Shown: one piece after another, positions 33,064 through 43,540 of the stretch | Position numbering within the stretch: the first letter of the stretch is position 1 | Layout: the number at the start of each line of letters is the position of its first letter | NCBI RefSeq assembly: GCF_003966125.1 | Contig: NZ_RXMA01000003.1 | Coordinates: forward strand, 1 to 44,537 | Direction: 5' to 3' | Length of the DNA: 44,537 nt | From: Azospirillum griseum | Lineage (GTDB): Bacteria; Pseudomonadota; Alphaproteobacteria; Azospirillales; Azospirillaceae | The notes under the pieces: model-generated | Told to the model about the DNA's origin: nothing | Seen by the model: the letters and a program-made list of their open reading frames with translations, nothing else | Databases searched by the model: none | Made by a program: the position numbers and the translations under genes

Positions 33064-36000
33064 ATGCCCGACACGCTCGCCGCCCCATCCCTGCACGACA
33101 TCGCGCGGGGATTCGCCCGTTTGCCCAGCGCGCGGCGGCGGGCCTTCCTCGACGCCCTGCGGGGGCGCGGCATCGCCTTTTCCCGGCTGCCGGTCCTGCG
33201 CCGCGAGGATCCGACGGCTCCGGCGCTGGCCTCGTCCGCGCAACAGCGTCTGTGGGCCGCGCACCGGCTGGCCCCGGACTCCGCCGCCTATCACATGCCG
33301 GGGCTGTTCCGCCTGCGCGGACCGCTGGACATCGACGCGCTGGAAACGGCCCTGGGTGTGGTCGCCGACCGTCATGAGATGTTGCGCACCGTCTATCACG
33401 AGGACACGGACGGGACCCTGTGGGCGACGGTGTTGCCACGACAGCCCGTCGCGCTGAATCGCCATGACACACCCGGCGACCCGCAAGCCGCAAGGGCGCT
33501 GGCCGAACGGTTGGCCGCCGTGCCGTTCGACCTGGAACGCGCCCCGCCCTGGCGCGCCGATCTGCTGCGGCTGGGGGCGGAGGAGCACTGGTTGCTCGTC
33601 ACCCTGCACCACATCGCCGCCGACGGGGCCAGCGTCGGCCTGCTGATGGCGGAGCTGTCGGCCGCCTACAGCGCGTTGCGCCGGGGGGAGGAGCCGGACC
33701 GCAACCCGCCGCCGGTGCAGCCCGCCGACGTCGCCGCCTGGACCGCCGCGTGGCTGGAGGCCGGGGAGGGCGACCGGCAGTTGGACCATTGGCGGACCAG
33801 CCTGCGCGGCGCGCCCGACCGCATGACCCTGCCCGACCGTCCCACCACCGGCGGCACCACCACCGGCAGCGACGATGCGGGGGCGGAGCAGACCGACCGT
33901 TTGCCGCCCGACCTGACCCGCGCCCTGCAACGGCTGGCGATGGAGCAGGGCTGCACCCTGTTCACCCTGCTGCTGGCCGCTTACGCCCTGCTGTTGGGGC
34001 GGATGAGCGGACAGGCCGACCTGATCGTCGGCGTTCCCTTTGCCGGTCGCCGCGCACCGGAGGCGGAACGGCTGATCGGCTGCTTCGTCAACATTCTGCC
34101 GCTGCGGCTGACGCTGGTTCCGGCGCAGCCCTTCCGCCAATGGTTGGACGCGGTGGCGCGGGTCGTCACCGACGCGCAGGACCACGCCGACACCCCGTTC
34201 GACCGCATCGTCGCGGCGCTGAAGCCGGAGCGCGGCAACAGCCCGCTGCTGTCGGTGATGTTCGACCACCGCCCGGCCCCGCCCACCCTCACCGATCTGG
34301 ATGGGGTGGCGGTGGAGCCGGTGGAACTGCCCGTCCGCACCGCGAAATTCGATCTGGCGCTGGCCGGAACCGAGCAACCCGACGGGTCGGTGCTGGTCCG
34401 GCTGGCCCACCGGGGCGACGCCGCCCCAGCGCAGCGCCTGTTGCGGCGCTGGCGGGCGCTGCTCGACCGGATCGCCGCCGACCCGGACCAGCCCCTGCGT
34501 GCGCTTGACCCGCGCAGCCCCGACGAACGCGCCGCCATCGCCCAATGGTCGCGCGATCCCGCGTGGCGGGGTGGGGATGGCCCCGGTGGGGAGCCGCCGA
34601 CGGTCCCGCTGCGGCTGGCGGCGTTGGCCGCCGAACGGCCCGACGCCCCCGCTGTGCTGTTCGGTGACGCGGTGGTCAGCCGTGGCGCGCTCGACCGTCG
34701 ATCCAACCGGCTGGCCCATCGCCTGATCGCGCGCGGGGCGGGGCCGGAACGGCGGATCGGCGTCTGTCTGCCGCGCACGCCCGATCTGATCGTCGCCCTG
34801 CTGGCGGTGCTGAAATCCGGGGCGGCCTTCGTCCCGCTCGACCCCGCCGACCCGGCGGAGCGCCGCAGCGCCATCGCCACGCGGGCGGGGGTGACGCTGC
34901 TGCTGTCCGACCAACCGCTCGACGGGCTGGAGACGCTGGATCCGCGCGTGGCGGATGATGAGGACGATGCAGCACTCGACCGGCTCCCCGCCGTCACCCC
35001 GCACCCGCGCAGCCTCGCCTATGTCATCCACACCTCGGGATCCACCGGAGCGCCCAAGGGGGTGGCGGTGGAGCATGGCGCGCTCGCCATGCATTGCGCC
35101 GCCACCGCCGTCCTGTACGACATGGGGCCGGACAGCCGCGAGCTGCATTTCCTGTCCTTCACCTTCGACGGCGCGCACGAACGTTGGATGACGGCGCTGA
35201 CGGCGGGCGGGGCCATCCTGCTGCGCGACGACAGCCTGTGGACGGTCGAACAGACCTATGACGCCCTGCGCCGCCACCGGTTGACCCACGCCGGGTTCCC
35301 GCCGAAATACCTGCAACAGCTCGCCGCCTGGGCCGAGGAGCAAGCGGCACGGGATCCCGATGGCGACCGCCCGGCCCTGACGATCTGCTCCTTCGGCGGG
35401 GAAGCCATGCCGCGCGCCGGGCTGGAGCGGCTGTTCCGCAGCCTGCGCCCGCGCCACGCCATCAACGGTTATGGCCCCACCGAAACCGTGGTGACGCCGC
35501 TGGTGTGGAAGGGCGACGGCTCCACCCTGCCCGATTGCCCCTATGTCCCCATCGGCCGCCCGGTGGGCGACCGCAGCGCCCACATTCTGGACGAGGAACT
35601 GGCCCCCCAACCCATCGGCGTGACCGGGGAGCTGTGGATCGGCGGCGGCGGGCTGGCGCGCGGCTACCTCGACCGTCCGGCGGCGACGGCGGAGCGCTTC
35701 ATCCCCGACCCCTTCGGCCCGCCCGGCGGGCGGCTCTACCGCACCGGCGATCTGGCCCGCTGGCGTGACGACGGCACGGTGGAGTATCTGGGCCGCCGCG
35801 ACCATCAGGTGAAGCTGCGCGGCTTCCGCATCGAACTGGGCGAGATCGAGGCCCACCTGACCGCCCTGCCCGACGTGCGCGAGGCGGTGGTGATCGCCCA
35901 CAGCGGCGAGGACGAAGAGAGCAACGGCGGCGGCGTCACCCGCCTGATCGGCTATGCTGTGCCGGAGGCCGGGCGCGCGCTGGACGCCGCCGCGCTGACG

Positions 36001-39000
36001 GCGGGGCTGGCGGCCGTCCTGCCCGCCCACATGGTTCCGGCCCGGCTGCTGCTGTTGGACCGCCTGCCGGTCACGCCCACCGGCAAGCTCGACCGCGCCG
36101 CCCTGCCGCTGCCGCGTTGGGAGGCCGCCGCGCAGGTTGCCCCCGCCACCCCGACCGAGGACACGCTCGCCCGCCTGTGGGCCGAGGCGCTGGCGCTGGA
36201 GCGCGTCGGGACCACCGACAATTTCTTCGACATCGGCGGCGATTCCATCATCGCCCTGCAAATCGTGGCCCGCGCACGCGCCGCCGGTCTGCGCATCACC
36301 CCCAAACAGCTTCTGGAACGCCAGACCGTCGCCGCGCTGGCGCTGGTGGCCGAACCGGTGACGGCGGACGACGCCCAGGCCATGACGGTCCCCGACGGCC
36401 CGTCGCCGCTGGCCCCGATCCAGGCCTGGTTCTTCGCCCAGCCGATCCCGCAGCCCAACCGCTGGAACCAATCGGTGCTGCTCGCCGCCACCCAACCGGT
36501 GGAGGCCGACCGGTTGGCGGCGGCCCTGGCGCTGGTGGCCGCGCGCCACGACGCCCTGCGCCTGCGCTTCACGCAGGACGTGGACGGGGTGTGGACGCAA
36601 ACCCACGCCGACGGCCCCGCCGCCCTGCCGCTGGAACGGGCCGAGGCCCGCGACGACGCCGACGTCACCCGCCTGTGCCATGCGCTTCAGGGCCGTTTGG
36701 ACCGGACCCACGGGCCATTGATGCGGGCGCTGCTGATCGCCATGGCCGATGGCGGGCAACGGCTGTTCCTGGTCGCCCATCATCTGGTGGTGGACGGCGT
36801 GTCCTGGCGCATCCTGCTCGACGAGCTGGCCGCCGCCCTGCAAGGCTCCTGCGTGCTCGACCGTCAACCCACCCCCGGCGCGCCCTTTGCCCTGTGGGCG
36901 CGGCGTTTGGCCGACGCGGCGCTCTCGCCCCGCTTCCAGGCGCAGCGGGGGTTCTGGCGCGCGGCGTTGGACGCCCCGCCCCTGCCGCTGGCCGACCCCG
37001 GTCGCCCGCACAGCCGCCGCCACGCCGTCGCCCACAGCCTGCGGCTGGACCGCGCCCGCACCCGCGCGCTGCTGACCGACGCCCCCGCCACCCACCGGAC
37101 CCGGATCGACACGCTGTTGCTCGCCGCCGTCGCCCAGGCGGTCGGCGCGCGTTGGGGGCTGGACCGCGTGACCATCCATGTCGAGGGGCATGGGCGGGAG
37201 GCGCTGTTCCCCGACCTCGACATCGGGCGCACGGTCGGTTGGTTCACCAGCGTCTACCCGCTGCGGCTGGATCTGCCCGCCGATCCGTCCTCCACCGATT
37301 GGGACCGCGCGATCCGCCACACCAAGGAGGCGTTGCGCGCCGTGCCCGACGGCGGCATCGGTTTCAACCTGCTGCGCCATTTGGGATCGGCGGAGGACCG
37401 CGCCGCCCTGTCCGACCCACCGGTGGGGGTGTCCTTCAACTATCTGGGCCAGTTCGACGGGACCGCCGCCGATGGGCCGTGGCGCGTCGCCCCGGAAGAC
37501 TGCGGCGACGGCACCGACCCCGACGCGCCGCTGGGGGCGTGGCTGGCCTTCGACGGGCAGGTGTCGGGGGGCGAGCTGACCCTGCACGCCCGCGCCAGCG
37601 CCGCCCTGCTGCCCGCCGACGCTTTGCGCGACCTGATGGACGCGGTGGACCGCGCGCTGACGGGCATCGCCGCCCACTGCGCCGCCACCGTGCCGGGGCA
37701 GGCCACACCCTCCGATTTCCCGCTGGTGGCGCTGACGCAGGCGCGGCTCGACGCGCTGCCGATTCCAGCCCCGGAGATCGCCGACATCCTGCCGCCGACG
37801 CCGATGCAAGCCGGGATGTTGCGCCATGGCCGCCTCAACCCGACCTCCGACGCCTACATGGTTCAGGTCTGGGCCACCATCGACGGGCTGGAGGTGGAAC
37901 GGCTGACGGCGGTCTGGCGCACGGTGATCGCCCGCCACACCATCCTGCGCGCCGCCCTGGTGGATGGGACGGACGGGGAGGATGGCGAACCGCCGCTGCT
38001 GGTCGTGCGCAAACACGGCGAACCGCCGATCCGCGCGCTGGACTGGCGGGACCGGCCCGACGTGGAGGCCGCGTGGAACACGCTGTGCGACGCGGAGTTC
38101 GCGCAACGCTTCGACCTGAGCCAAGCCCCGTTGATGCGCCTGACCCTGGTCCAGACCGGCCCGCGCACCCACCGTTTCCTGTGGACCTGGCACCACGCCT
38201 TGCTCGACGGCTGGAGCATGTCGCGCCTCTTGGGCGACATTCTGCGCCTGTACGACGGTGAAGCGGTGCCGCCGCCAGCGGTGGAGCTGCGGGCGCACGC
38301 CGCGTGGCTTCTCGCGCCGGAACGCGCGGCGATGCGCGCCGCCGCGCACGCCCATTGGCGCGACACGCTGGCCCGCCTGACCGCCCCCACCCGCCTGACC
38401 GCCGTTTTGCCCAGACCCGACGCGCCGGAACCGGACGGGGCGGTGGAACGCACGCTCGACGCCAACGACGTGCGGCGACTCCAGCGTGCCGCCGCTGCGG
38501 ACAAGGTGACGCTCAACACCCTGGTGCAAGCCGGATGGCTGCGCGTGCTGGGGGCGATGACCGGACAGGACCGGGTGGCCTTCGGCGCGGTGATGTCGGG
38601 TCGCTCCATCGACCTGCCGGGGATCGACCACATCACCGGCCTGCTGGTCGGCGCGCTGCCGCTGGTGCATCCGGCCAACCCGCAAGGGGAGACGGACGGC
38701 GCGTGGCTGCGCGGCCTGCTCGCCGCCAACATCGCCGCGCGCCAGCACGAGCATTCCCCGCCGCCCGACCGGCAATGCTGGACCGACCCGGAGGGAGCGC
38801 CCTACGACAGCCTGATGATCTTCGAAAATTACCCGGTCGATGACGCGCTGCGCCAGAGCGAGCGGGCCACCCTGTCCTTTCGCGACGTCGGCAACCGGGG
38901 GCGGATGAGCCACCCGCTGACCCTGGTGGTGGTCCCGCGCGACACGCTGACCCTGCGGCTGGAGCACAACGGCGCGTGCTTCCGCGCGGCGGACATCGCC

Positions 39001-39048
39001 GCCCTGGCCGACCGGCTGATCGCGGAGGTGATGCGCCTGGCCCGCTGA
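33064..39048 (+). CDS. NRPS, C-A(hydroxyornithine)-T-E-C, no thioesterase
   Basis: The 1994-residue enzyme has a linker helix, C1 (about 45-470, HHIAADG near 181), A (about 500-1010, HTSGSTGAPKG near 654), T (GGDS near 1057), an epimerization domain (about 1090-1530, opening SPLAPIQAWFF, HHLVVDGVSWRIL near 1238, FNYLGQ) and a final C domain (about 1565-1990, TPMQAGMLRHG, HHALLDG near 1709). The code reads D-G-E-G-S-G-G-V-T-K, which fits the DGE..GGVT pattern of N5-hydroxyornithine domains; the N-acyl form should then be turned to the D isomer. The protein ends in an intact C domain with no module after it and no thioesterase. I prefer ATG at 33064; a TTG at 33034 in frame is possible. It follows the A-T gene by 60 bp. 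Confidence 0.94.
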   Translation: MPDTLAAPSLHDIARGFARLPSARRRAFLDALRGRGIAFSRLPVLRREDPTAPALASSAQQRLWAAHRLAPDSAAYHMPGLFRLRGPLDIDALETALGVVADRHEMLRTVYHEDTDGTLWATVLPRQPVALNRHDTPGDPQAARALAERLAAVPFDLERAPPWRADLLRLGAEEHWLLVTLHHIAADGASVGLLMAELSAAYSALRRGEEPDRNPPPVQPADVAAWTAAWLEAGEGDRQLDHWRTSLRGAPDRMTLPDRPTTGGTTTGSDDAGAEQTDRLPPDLTRALQRLAMEQGCTLFTLLLAAYALLLGRMSGQADLIVGVPFAGRRAPEAERLIGCFVNILPLRLTLVPAQPFRQWLDAVARVVTDAQDHADTPFDRIVAALKPERGNSPLLSVMFDHRPAPPTLTDLDGVAVEPVELPVRTAKFDLALAGTEQPDGSVLVRLAHRGDAAPAQRLLRRWRALLDRIAADPDQPLRALDPRSPDERAAIAQWSRDPAWRGGDGPGGEPPTVPLRLAALAAERPDAPAVLFGDAVVSRGALDRRSNRLAHRLIARGAGPERRIGVCLPRTPDLIVALLAVLKSGAAFVPLDPADPAERRSAIATRAGVTLLLSDQPLDGLETLDPRVADDEDDAALDRLPAVTPHPRSLAYVIHTSGSTGAPKGVAVEHGALAMHCAATAVLYDMGPDSRELHFLSFTFDGAHERWMTALTAGGAILLRDDSLWTVEQTYDALRRHRLTHAGFPPKYLQQLAAWAEEQAARDPDGDRPALTICSFGGEAMPRAGLERLFRSLRPRHAINGYGPTETVVTPLVWKGDGSTLPDCPYVPIGRPVGDRSAHILDEELAPQPIGVTGELWIGGGGLARGYLDRPAATAERFIPDPFGPPGGRLYRTGDLARWRDDGTVEYLGRRDHQVKLRGFRIELGEIEAHLTALPDVREAVVIAHSGEDEESNGGGVTRLIGYAVPEAGRALDAAALTAGLAAVLPAHMVPARLLLLDRLPVTPTGKLDRAALPLPRWEAAAQVAPATPTEDTLARLWAEALALERVGTTDNFFDIGGDSIIALQIVARARAAGLRITPKQLLERQTVAALALVAEPVTADDAQAMTVPDGPSPLAPIQAWFFAQPIPQPNRWNQSVLLAATQPVEADRLAAALALVAARHDALRLRFTQDVDGVWTQTHADGPAALPLERAEARDDADVTRLCHALQGRLDRTHGPLMRALLIAMADGGQRLFLVAHHLVVDGVSWRILLDELAAALQGSCVLDRQPTPGAPFALWARRLADAALSPRFQAQRGFWRAALDAPPLPLADPGRPHSRRHAVAHSLRLDRARTRALLTDAPATHRTRIDTLLLAAVAQAVGARWGLDRVTIHVEGHGREALFPDLDIGRTVGWFTSVYPLRLDLPADPSSTDWDRAIRHTKEALRAVPDGGIGFNLLRHLGSAEDRAALSDPPVGVSFNYLGQFDGTAADGPWRVAPEDCGDGTDPDAPLGAWLAFDGQVSGGELTLHARASAALLPADALRDLMDAVDRALTGIAAHCAATVPGQATPSDFPLVALTQARLDALPIPAPEIADILPPTPMQAGMLRHGRLNPTSDAYMVQVWATIDGLEVERLTAVWRTVIARHTILRAALVDGTDGEDGEPPLLVVRKHGEPPIRALDWRDRPDVEAAWNTLCDAEFAQRFDLSQAPLMRLTLVQTGPRTHRFLWTWHHALLDGWSMSRLLGDILRLYDGEAVPPPAVELRAHAAWLLAPERAAMRAAAHAHWRDTLARLTAPTRLTAVLPRPDAPEPDGAVERTLDANDVRRLQRAAAADKVTLNTLVQAGWLRVLGAMTGQDRVAFGAVMSGRSIDLPGIDHITGLLVGALPLVHPANPQGETDGAWLRGLLAANIAARQHEHSPPPDRQCWTDPEGAPYDSLMIFENYPVDDALRQSERATLSFRDVGNRGRMSHPLTLVVVPRDTLTLRLEHNGACFRAADIAALADRLIAEVMRLAR

Positions 39049-39213
39049 CCGGTGAGCCTTCTGGTCCGTTCCTGGGGCAAGGAGCCTGGAAGCGGCGGAG
39101 CGCTGGGCGTGGCCAGACGCCAAACCGCCTCGAATGCGCCCTTGTTCGCGCGGGCGTCTTGCGGAAGAGTGGCGACCGAACGCTTCCCTGTGGATTGCAC
39201 GGACCCGCCCGCC
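39049..39213. other. Noncoding gap after the last NRPS
   Basis: This 165-bp stretch lies between the NRPS stop and the hydrolase ATG. A GTG at 39052 keeps the hydrolase frame open, but the extra residues do not look like protein of this family. A weak 5-bp stem (GGCGT/ACGCC, 39106-39121) without a T run is all I see; a terminator is not evident, so read-through is possible. Confidence 0.35.
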
Positions 39214-40023
39214 ATGGTTTCGCCTGACGCCCCACCCCGCACCGTGATCGAACAGGATGGTTTGGTTGCGGGGCCGGGGGGCCGCCTGTTCGTCAAGCGC
39301 TGGACACCCGACGGCACCGACCGCCGTTCGGGTGCGCCGATCCTGCTGTTTCACGATTCCTTGGGCTGCGTCGATCTGTGGCGCGGTTTTCCCGCCGCGC
39401 TGGCCGCCGCGACCGGGCGGCGCGTCGTCGCCTATGACCGGCTTGGCTTTGGCGCGTCCGACCCGCACCCCGGCTCCCTTGGCCTGGATTTCGTCCGCGA
39501 GGAGGCCGACCGCATCGTTCACCCGCTTTGCGAGGCGTTGGACATTGCCGATTTCGTCGCCTGCGGGCACAGCGTCGGCGGCGGCATGGCGGTGGAAACC
39601 GCCGCCCGTTGGCCGGAGCGCTGCCGGGCGCTGGTCACGATCGCCGCGCAAGCCTTTGTCGAAGACCGGACCCTGGCCGGAATCCGCGTGGCGGAGGAGG
39701 GGTTCCGCGATCCCGGCCAATTGGCGCGGCTGGCGAAGTACCACGGCGACAAGGCCGCGTGGGTGGTCAACGCCTGGATCAGGACCTGGCTGTCGCCCGC
39801 CTTCGCCGACTGGAGTCTGTCCGCCGCGCTGGAGCGGATCGCCTGCCCGGTGCTGGCGCTGCACGGCGACCGCGACGAGTATGGCTCCGTCGCCCACCCC
39901 ACCCGCATCGCCGCCGGGCGCGGGACCCTGCGCCTGCTGGCCGACACCGGCCACGTCCCCCACCGGGAGCGCGAGGCGGAGACGGTGGGGGTAATCCGGG
40001 ATTTCCTGGCCGCATCGCACTGA
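39214..40023 (+). CDS. Alpha/beta hydrolase
   Basis: The 269-residue protein has the alpha/beta-hydrolase fold with a plausible triad: nucleophile Ser120 in GHSVGGG, an acid at Asp219 or Asp221 (HGDRDEYG), and His247 (DTGHVPH). The oxyanion-loop region FHDSLG near residue 47 is also typical. It is most like general esterases or hydrolases that remove small acyl or ring groups; it does not show the features of a type-II NRPS thioesterase. It lies 165 bp after the siderophore NRPS in the same direction, so a role in peptide release or in breaking the ferric siderophore is possible but unproven. It could equally be an unrelated enzyme paired with the MFS exporter downstream. Confidence 0.85.
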   Translation: MVSPDAPPRTVIEQDGLVAGPGGRLFVKRWTPDGTDRRSGAPILLFHDSLGCVDLWRGFPAALAAATGRRVVAYDRLGFGASDPHPGSLGLDFVREEADRIVHPLCEALDIADFVACGHSVGGGMAVETAARWPERCRALVTIAAQAFVEDRTLAGIRVAEEGFRDPGQLARLAKYHGDKAAWVVNAWIRTWLSPAFADWSLSAALERIACPVLALHGDRDEYGSVAHPTRIAAGRGTLRLLADTGHVPHREREAETVGVIRDFLAASH

Positions 40024-40071
40024 CCGTCCCCCTCGCCCCGCCCACCCCGTTCGGCTGCCGGTGTTTCCATC

Positions 40072-41466
40072 GTGACGACACTGCCTTCGCGGCGCATCGC
40101 CCTGATCGTCGCCAGCGCCTTTTTCATGCAGGGGTTGGACGAGGCGATCATCGCCACCTCTCTGCCGCAGATGGCCACCAGTTTCGGCGTCACCCCGACC
40201 GATCTCAGCGTCGGCATCACCGCCTATCTGCTGGCCACCGCCGCCTGTCTGCCGATCAGCGGTTGGTTGGCCGACCGTTTCGGCGCGCGCCGGATCTTCG
40301 CCGGGGCTATTGTCCTGTTCACGCTGGCGTCGTTGGCCTGCGCCCTGTCCACCAGCTTGACCGGCTTTGCCCTGGCCCGCCTGTGCCAGGGCGTCGGCGG
40401 GGCGTTGATGGGGCCGGTGGGTCGGCTGGTGGTCTTGCGCAGCGCCGACAAGACCCAGTTGATGGGGGCCGTCGCCATCATCACCTGGCCCGCGCTGACC
40501 GCGCCGGTGCTTGGCCCCGCCCTGGGCGGCTTCATCACCACGCACGCGTCGTGGCCCTGGATTTTCCTGATGAATCTGCCGCTGGGCCTGATTGGGCTGG
40601 CCCTCGTGCTGCGGCACATTCCCAACAGCCGGGCGACGGAGCGCGCACCGCTCGACCGCCAGGGCGTCGCGCTGACCGCCACCGCGCTGGTCTGCCTGCT
40701 TGGCGGGCTGGATGGCGTTGCCCACGCCGGGGCCGATTGGGGGGAACCGGCCACGGTGGCGCTGGTTGGGTTGGCCACCGGGTGGCTGGCCGTGGCGCAT
40801 CTGCGCCGGGCACCGGCCCCGCTGTTGGACCTGCGAACGCTCGACGCGCCCAGCTTCGCCATCGCCACCCTGCGGGCGGGAACCCTGTGCCGGGTTGCCA
40901 TCAACGCCACCCCGTTCCTGTTGCCGTTGCTGTTCCAACTGGGTTTCGGCTGGTCGGCGTGGCAGGCGGGGACGCTGGTTCTGGTCTATTTCGCCGGGAA
41001 TCTCGGCATGAAGACGGTGACGACGCCGATCCTGCGGCGCTGGGGCTTTCGCACCGTCCTGACCGTGAACGGGGCGCTGTGCGGCGGGGCCATCATCGCT
41101 TGCGGTTTCCTGCGGCCCGACACGCCTCTGGCCATCCTTCTGCCGCTGCTGCTGATCGCCGGGATGACCCGATCCCTGCAATTCACCGGCATGAACACGC
41201 TGGCCTTTGCCGACATCGATGCCGAACACCGCGCGTCCGCCGCCACCCTGTCCAGTCTGTCCGGGCAGATGGCGGTCTGTCTGGGCGTGGCGCTCGCCGC
41301 CTTCCTGCTGGAACGCGCCCAAACGCTGCACGGCGCACCATCGCTCGGTCTGCCGGAGTTCCGTTTGGCTTTCGCGATCGTCGGTGTCGTCGGCCTTAGC
41401 GGAGCGCTGCTGTTCCTGCGCTTGACGCCCAACGCCGGGGCGGAGGTCAGCGGGCATCGGCGGTGA
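40072..41466 (+). CDS. MFS exporter, DHA2 (EmrB/QacA, MdtD-like) family
   Basis: The 464-residue protein is hydrophobic throughout, with about 13-14 predicted membrane helices. The MFS motif A is GWLADRFGARR (about residues 64-74) and the antiporter motif C region reads ALTAPVLGPALGGF (about 141-154), both typical of drug:proton antiporters. The N-terminus is close in style to MdtD. The start is a GTG at 40072, since the first helix begins soon after it. It lies 48 bp behind the hydrolase. A role as siderophore exporter is possible given the location, but the PvdE-like transporter already provides one, and drug efflux is as likely. Confidence 0.88.
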   Translation: MTTLPSRRIALIVASAFFMQGLDEAIIATSLPQMATSFGVTPTDLSVGITAYLLATAACLPISGWLADRFGARRIFAGAIVLFTLASLACALSTSLTGFALARLCQGVGGALMGPVGRLVVLRSADKTQLMGAVAIITWPALTAPVLGPALGGFITTHASWPWIFLMNLPLGLIGLALVLRHIPNSRATERAPLDRQGVALTATALVCLLGGLDGVAHAGADWGEPATVALVGLATGWLAVAHLRRAPAPLLDLRTLDAPSFAIATLRAGTLCRVAINATPFLLPLLFQLGFGWSAWQAGTLVLVYFAGNLGMKTVTTPILRRWGFRTVLTVNGALCGGAIIACGFLRPDTPLAILLPLLLIAGMTRSLQFTGMNTLAFADIDAEHRASAATLSSLSGQMAVCLGVALAAFLLERAQTLHGAPSLGLPEFRLAFAIVGVVGLSGALLFLRLTPNAGAEVSGHRR

Positions 41467-41502
41467 GCGGCCCCCACCTTCGCCGGCACCCCACCCTCAC
41501 CG
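41461..41502. terminator. Inverted repeat spanning both stop codons of a second convergent pair
   Basis: CGGTGAG (41461-41467) and CTCACCG (41496-41502) form a perfect 7-bp stem around a 28-base loop. The arms contain the MFS stop (41464-41466) and the LysR stop (41497-41499). No T run follows, so its action as a terminator is a guess. Confidence 0.3.
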
Positions 41503-42387
41503 GTAGCGCAGCGCGTCCACCAGCAGAGCAAAGGCCGGAGTCGGCTGGCGGCGGCTGGGGTAATAGAGGTGATAGCCGGAAAAGGGCGGGCACCAGTCCT
41601 CCAGCACGCGGACCAACCGCCCGTCGGCCAGCATCCCGACCACCTGATCCTCCAGCACACAGGCAAGGCCGAAGCCCGCCACCGCCGCCTGCACCACCAT
41701 CGGCAGGTCGTTGAAGGCCAATTGCCCATCGACGCGGACATTCAGGCTGCGGCCGTCCTTTTCGAACTCCCAGGCGTACATCCCGCCCAGGGTGGGCAGG
41801 CGCAGATTGATGCAGGAATGGCGCGTCAGGTCGTGCGGGGAGTCCGGCGGCGGGTGGTTGGCGAGATAGGACGGCGCGGCGACCACCGCCATCCGCAAAT
41901 CCGGCCCGATCCGCACCGCCACCATGTCCTTGTCCACCCGTTCGCCTGGACGCACGCCAGCGTCAAAGCGTTCGGCCACGATGTCGGTCAGCGCGCTGTC
42001 AATCGACAATTCCACCTTCACGTCCGGGTAATCGGGCAGCAGCCGGGCCAGTTTCGGCCAGAGCACCGTTTCGGCGGCGTGGCGGGCCGTGGTGATGCGG
42101 ACCAGACCGGCGGGCTTGTCGCGCAGGGCGCTGAGGTTGGCCAGCGCGCCATCGATCTCCTGCAAGGCCGGACGCAGGGACGCGAGCAACCGCTCCCCGG
42201 CTTCCGTCGGGGCCACGTTGCGGGTGGTGCGCGCCAGCAGACGGATGCCGAGATCGGCCTCCAACCGGCGGATGGTGTGGCTGAGGGAGGATTGCGAGGC
42301 CCCCAGCCGGGCCGCCGCACGGGTGAAGCTCCGCGTTTCCGCCACGGTGGCAAAGGCGACCAGATCGCCCAACTCCTCACGCTTCAT
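41497..42387 (-). CDS. LysR-type transcriptional regulator
   Basis: The 296-residue protein has an N-terminal winged helix-turn-helix (about residues 4-62, with the typical SFTRAAARLGASQSSLSHTIRRLEADLGIRLL region) and a substrate-binding domain to the C-terminus. The layout is that of the common LysR subgroup that regulates adjacent oxidoreductases. It is divergent from the aldo/keto reductase at 42497 across 109 bp, which is the classical arrangement for LysR control of the neighbour and of itself. The inducer is unknown. It has no evident link to the siderophore genes. Confidence 0.92.
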   Translation of the reverse strand: MKREELGDLVAFATVAETRSFTRAAARLGASQSSLSHTIRRLEADLGIRLLARTTRNVAPTEAGERLLASLRPALQEIDGALANLSALRDKPAGLVRITTARHAAETVLWPKLARLLPDYPDVKVELSIDSALTDIVAERFDAGVRPGERVDKDMVAVRIGPDLRMAVVAAPSYLANHPPPDSPHDLTRHSCINLRLPTLGGMYAWEFEKDGRSLNVRVDGQLAFNDLPMVVQAAVAGFGLACVLEDQVVGMLADGRLVRVLEDWCPPFSGYHLYYPSRRQPTPAFALLVDALRYR

Positions 42388-42388
42388 T

Positions 42389-42413
42389 CATGAATTCCAA
42401 GCATAAGTTCATG
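42389..42413. promoter_or_regulatory. Inverted repeat in the LysR/aldo-keto reductase divergent region
   Basis: CATGAA-N13-TTCATG is a perfect 6-bp inverted repeat directly upstream of the LysR start. Its position would suit a LysR autoregulatory operator. It is not a canonical T-N11-A centre, so the assignment is tentative. Confidence 0.4.
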
Positions 42414-42430
42414 CCCACTTTATCGCCTAA

Positions 42431-43480
<1,050 letters not shown>

Positions 43481-43506
43481 TCCACCACACGCGCCGGACC
43501 CGCCGC

Positions 43507-43540
43507 AACGCCCCCGTTCCCCCCGGAGCGGGGGCGTTTT
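43507..43540 (+). terminator. Rho-independent terminator after the aldo/keto reductase
   Basis: AACGCCCCCG (43507-43516) pairs perfectly with CGGGGGCGTT (43529-43538) around a 12-base loop, and the right arm runs into TTTT. It is 26 bp past the reductase stop. On the minus strand there is no T run, so it should act mainly for the plus strand. Confidence 0.85.

Noticed and set aside
39214..40023. Type-II NRPS thioesterase
   Set aside because: The fold and triad are those of a general alpha/beta hydrolase; the sequence lacks the look of the GrsT-type family.
31150..41457. A very long open frame on the minus strand, antisense to the NRPS, hydrolase and MFS genes
   Set aside because: Its translation is Gly/Arg/Gln/His-rich with no domain; it arises from the GC bias of the real plus-strand genes.
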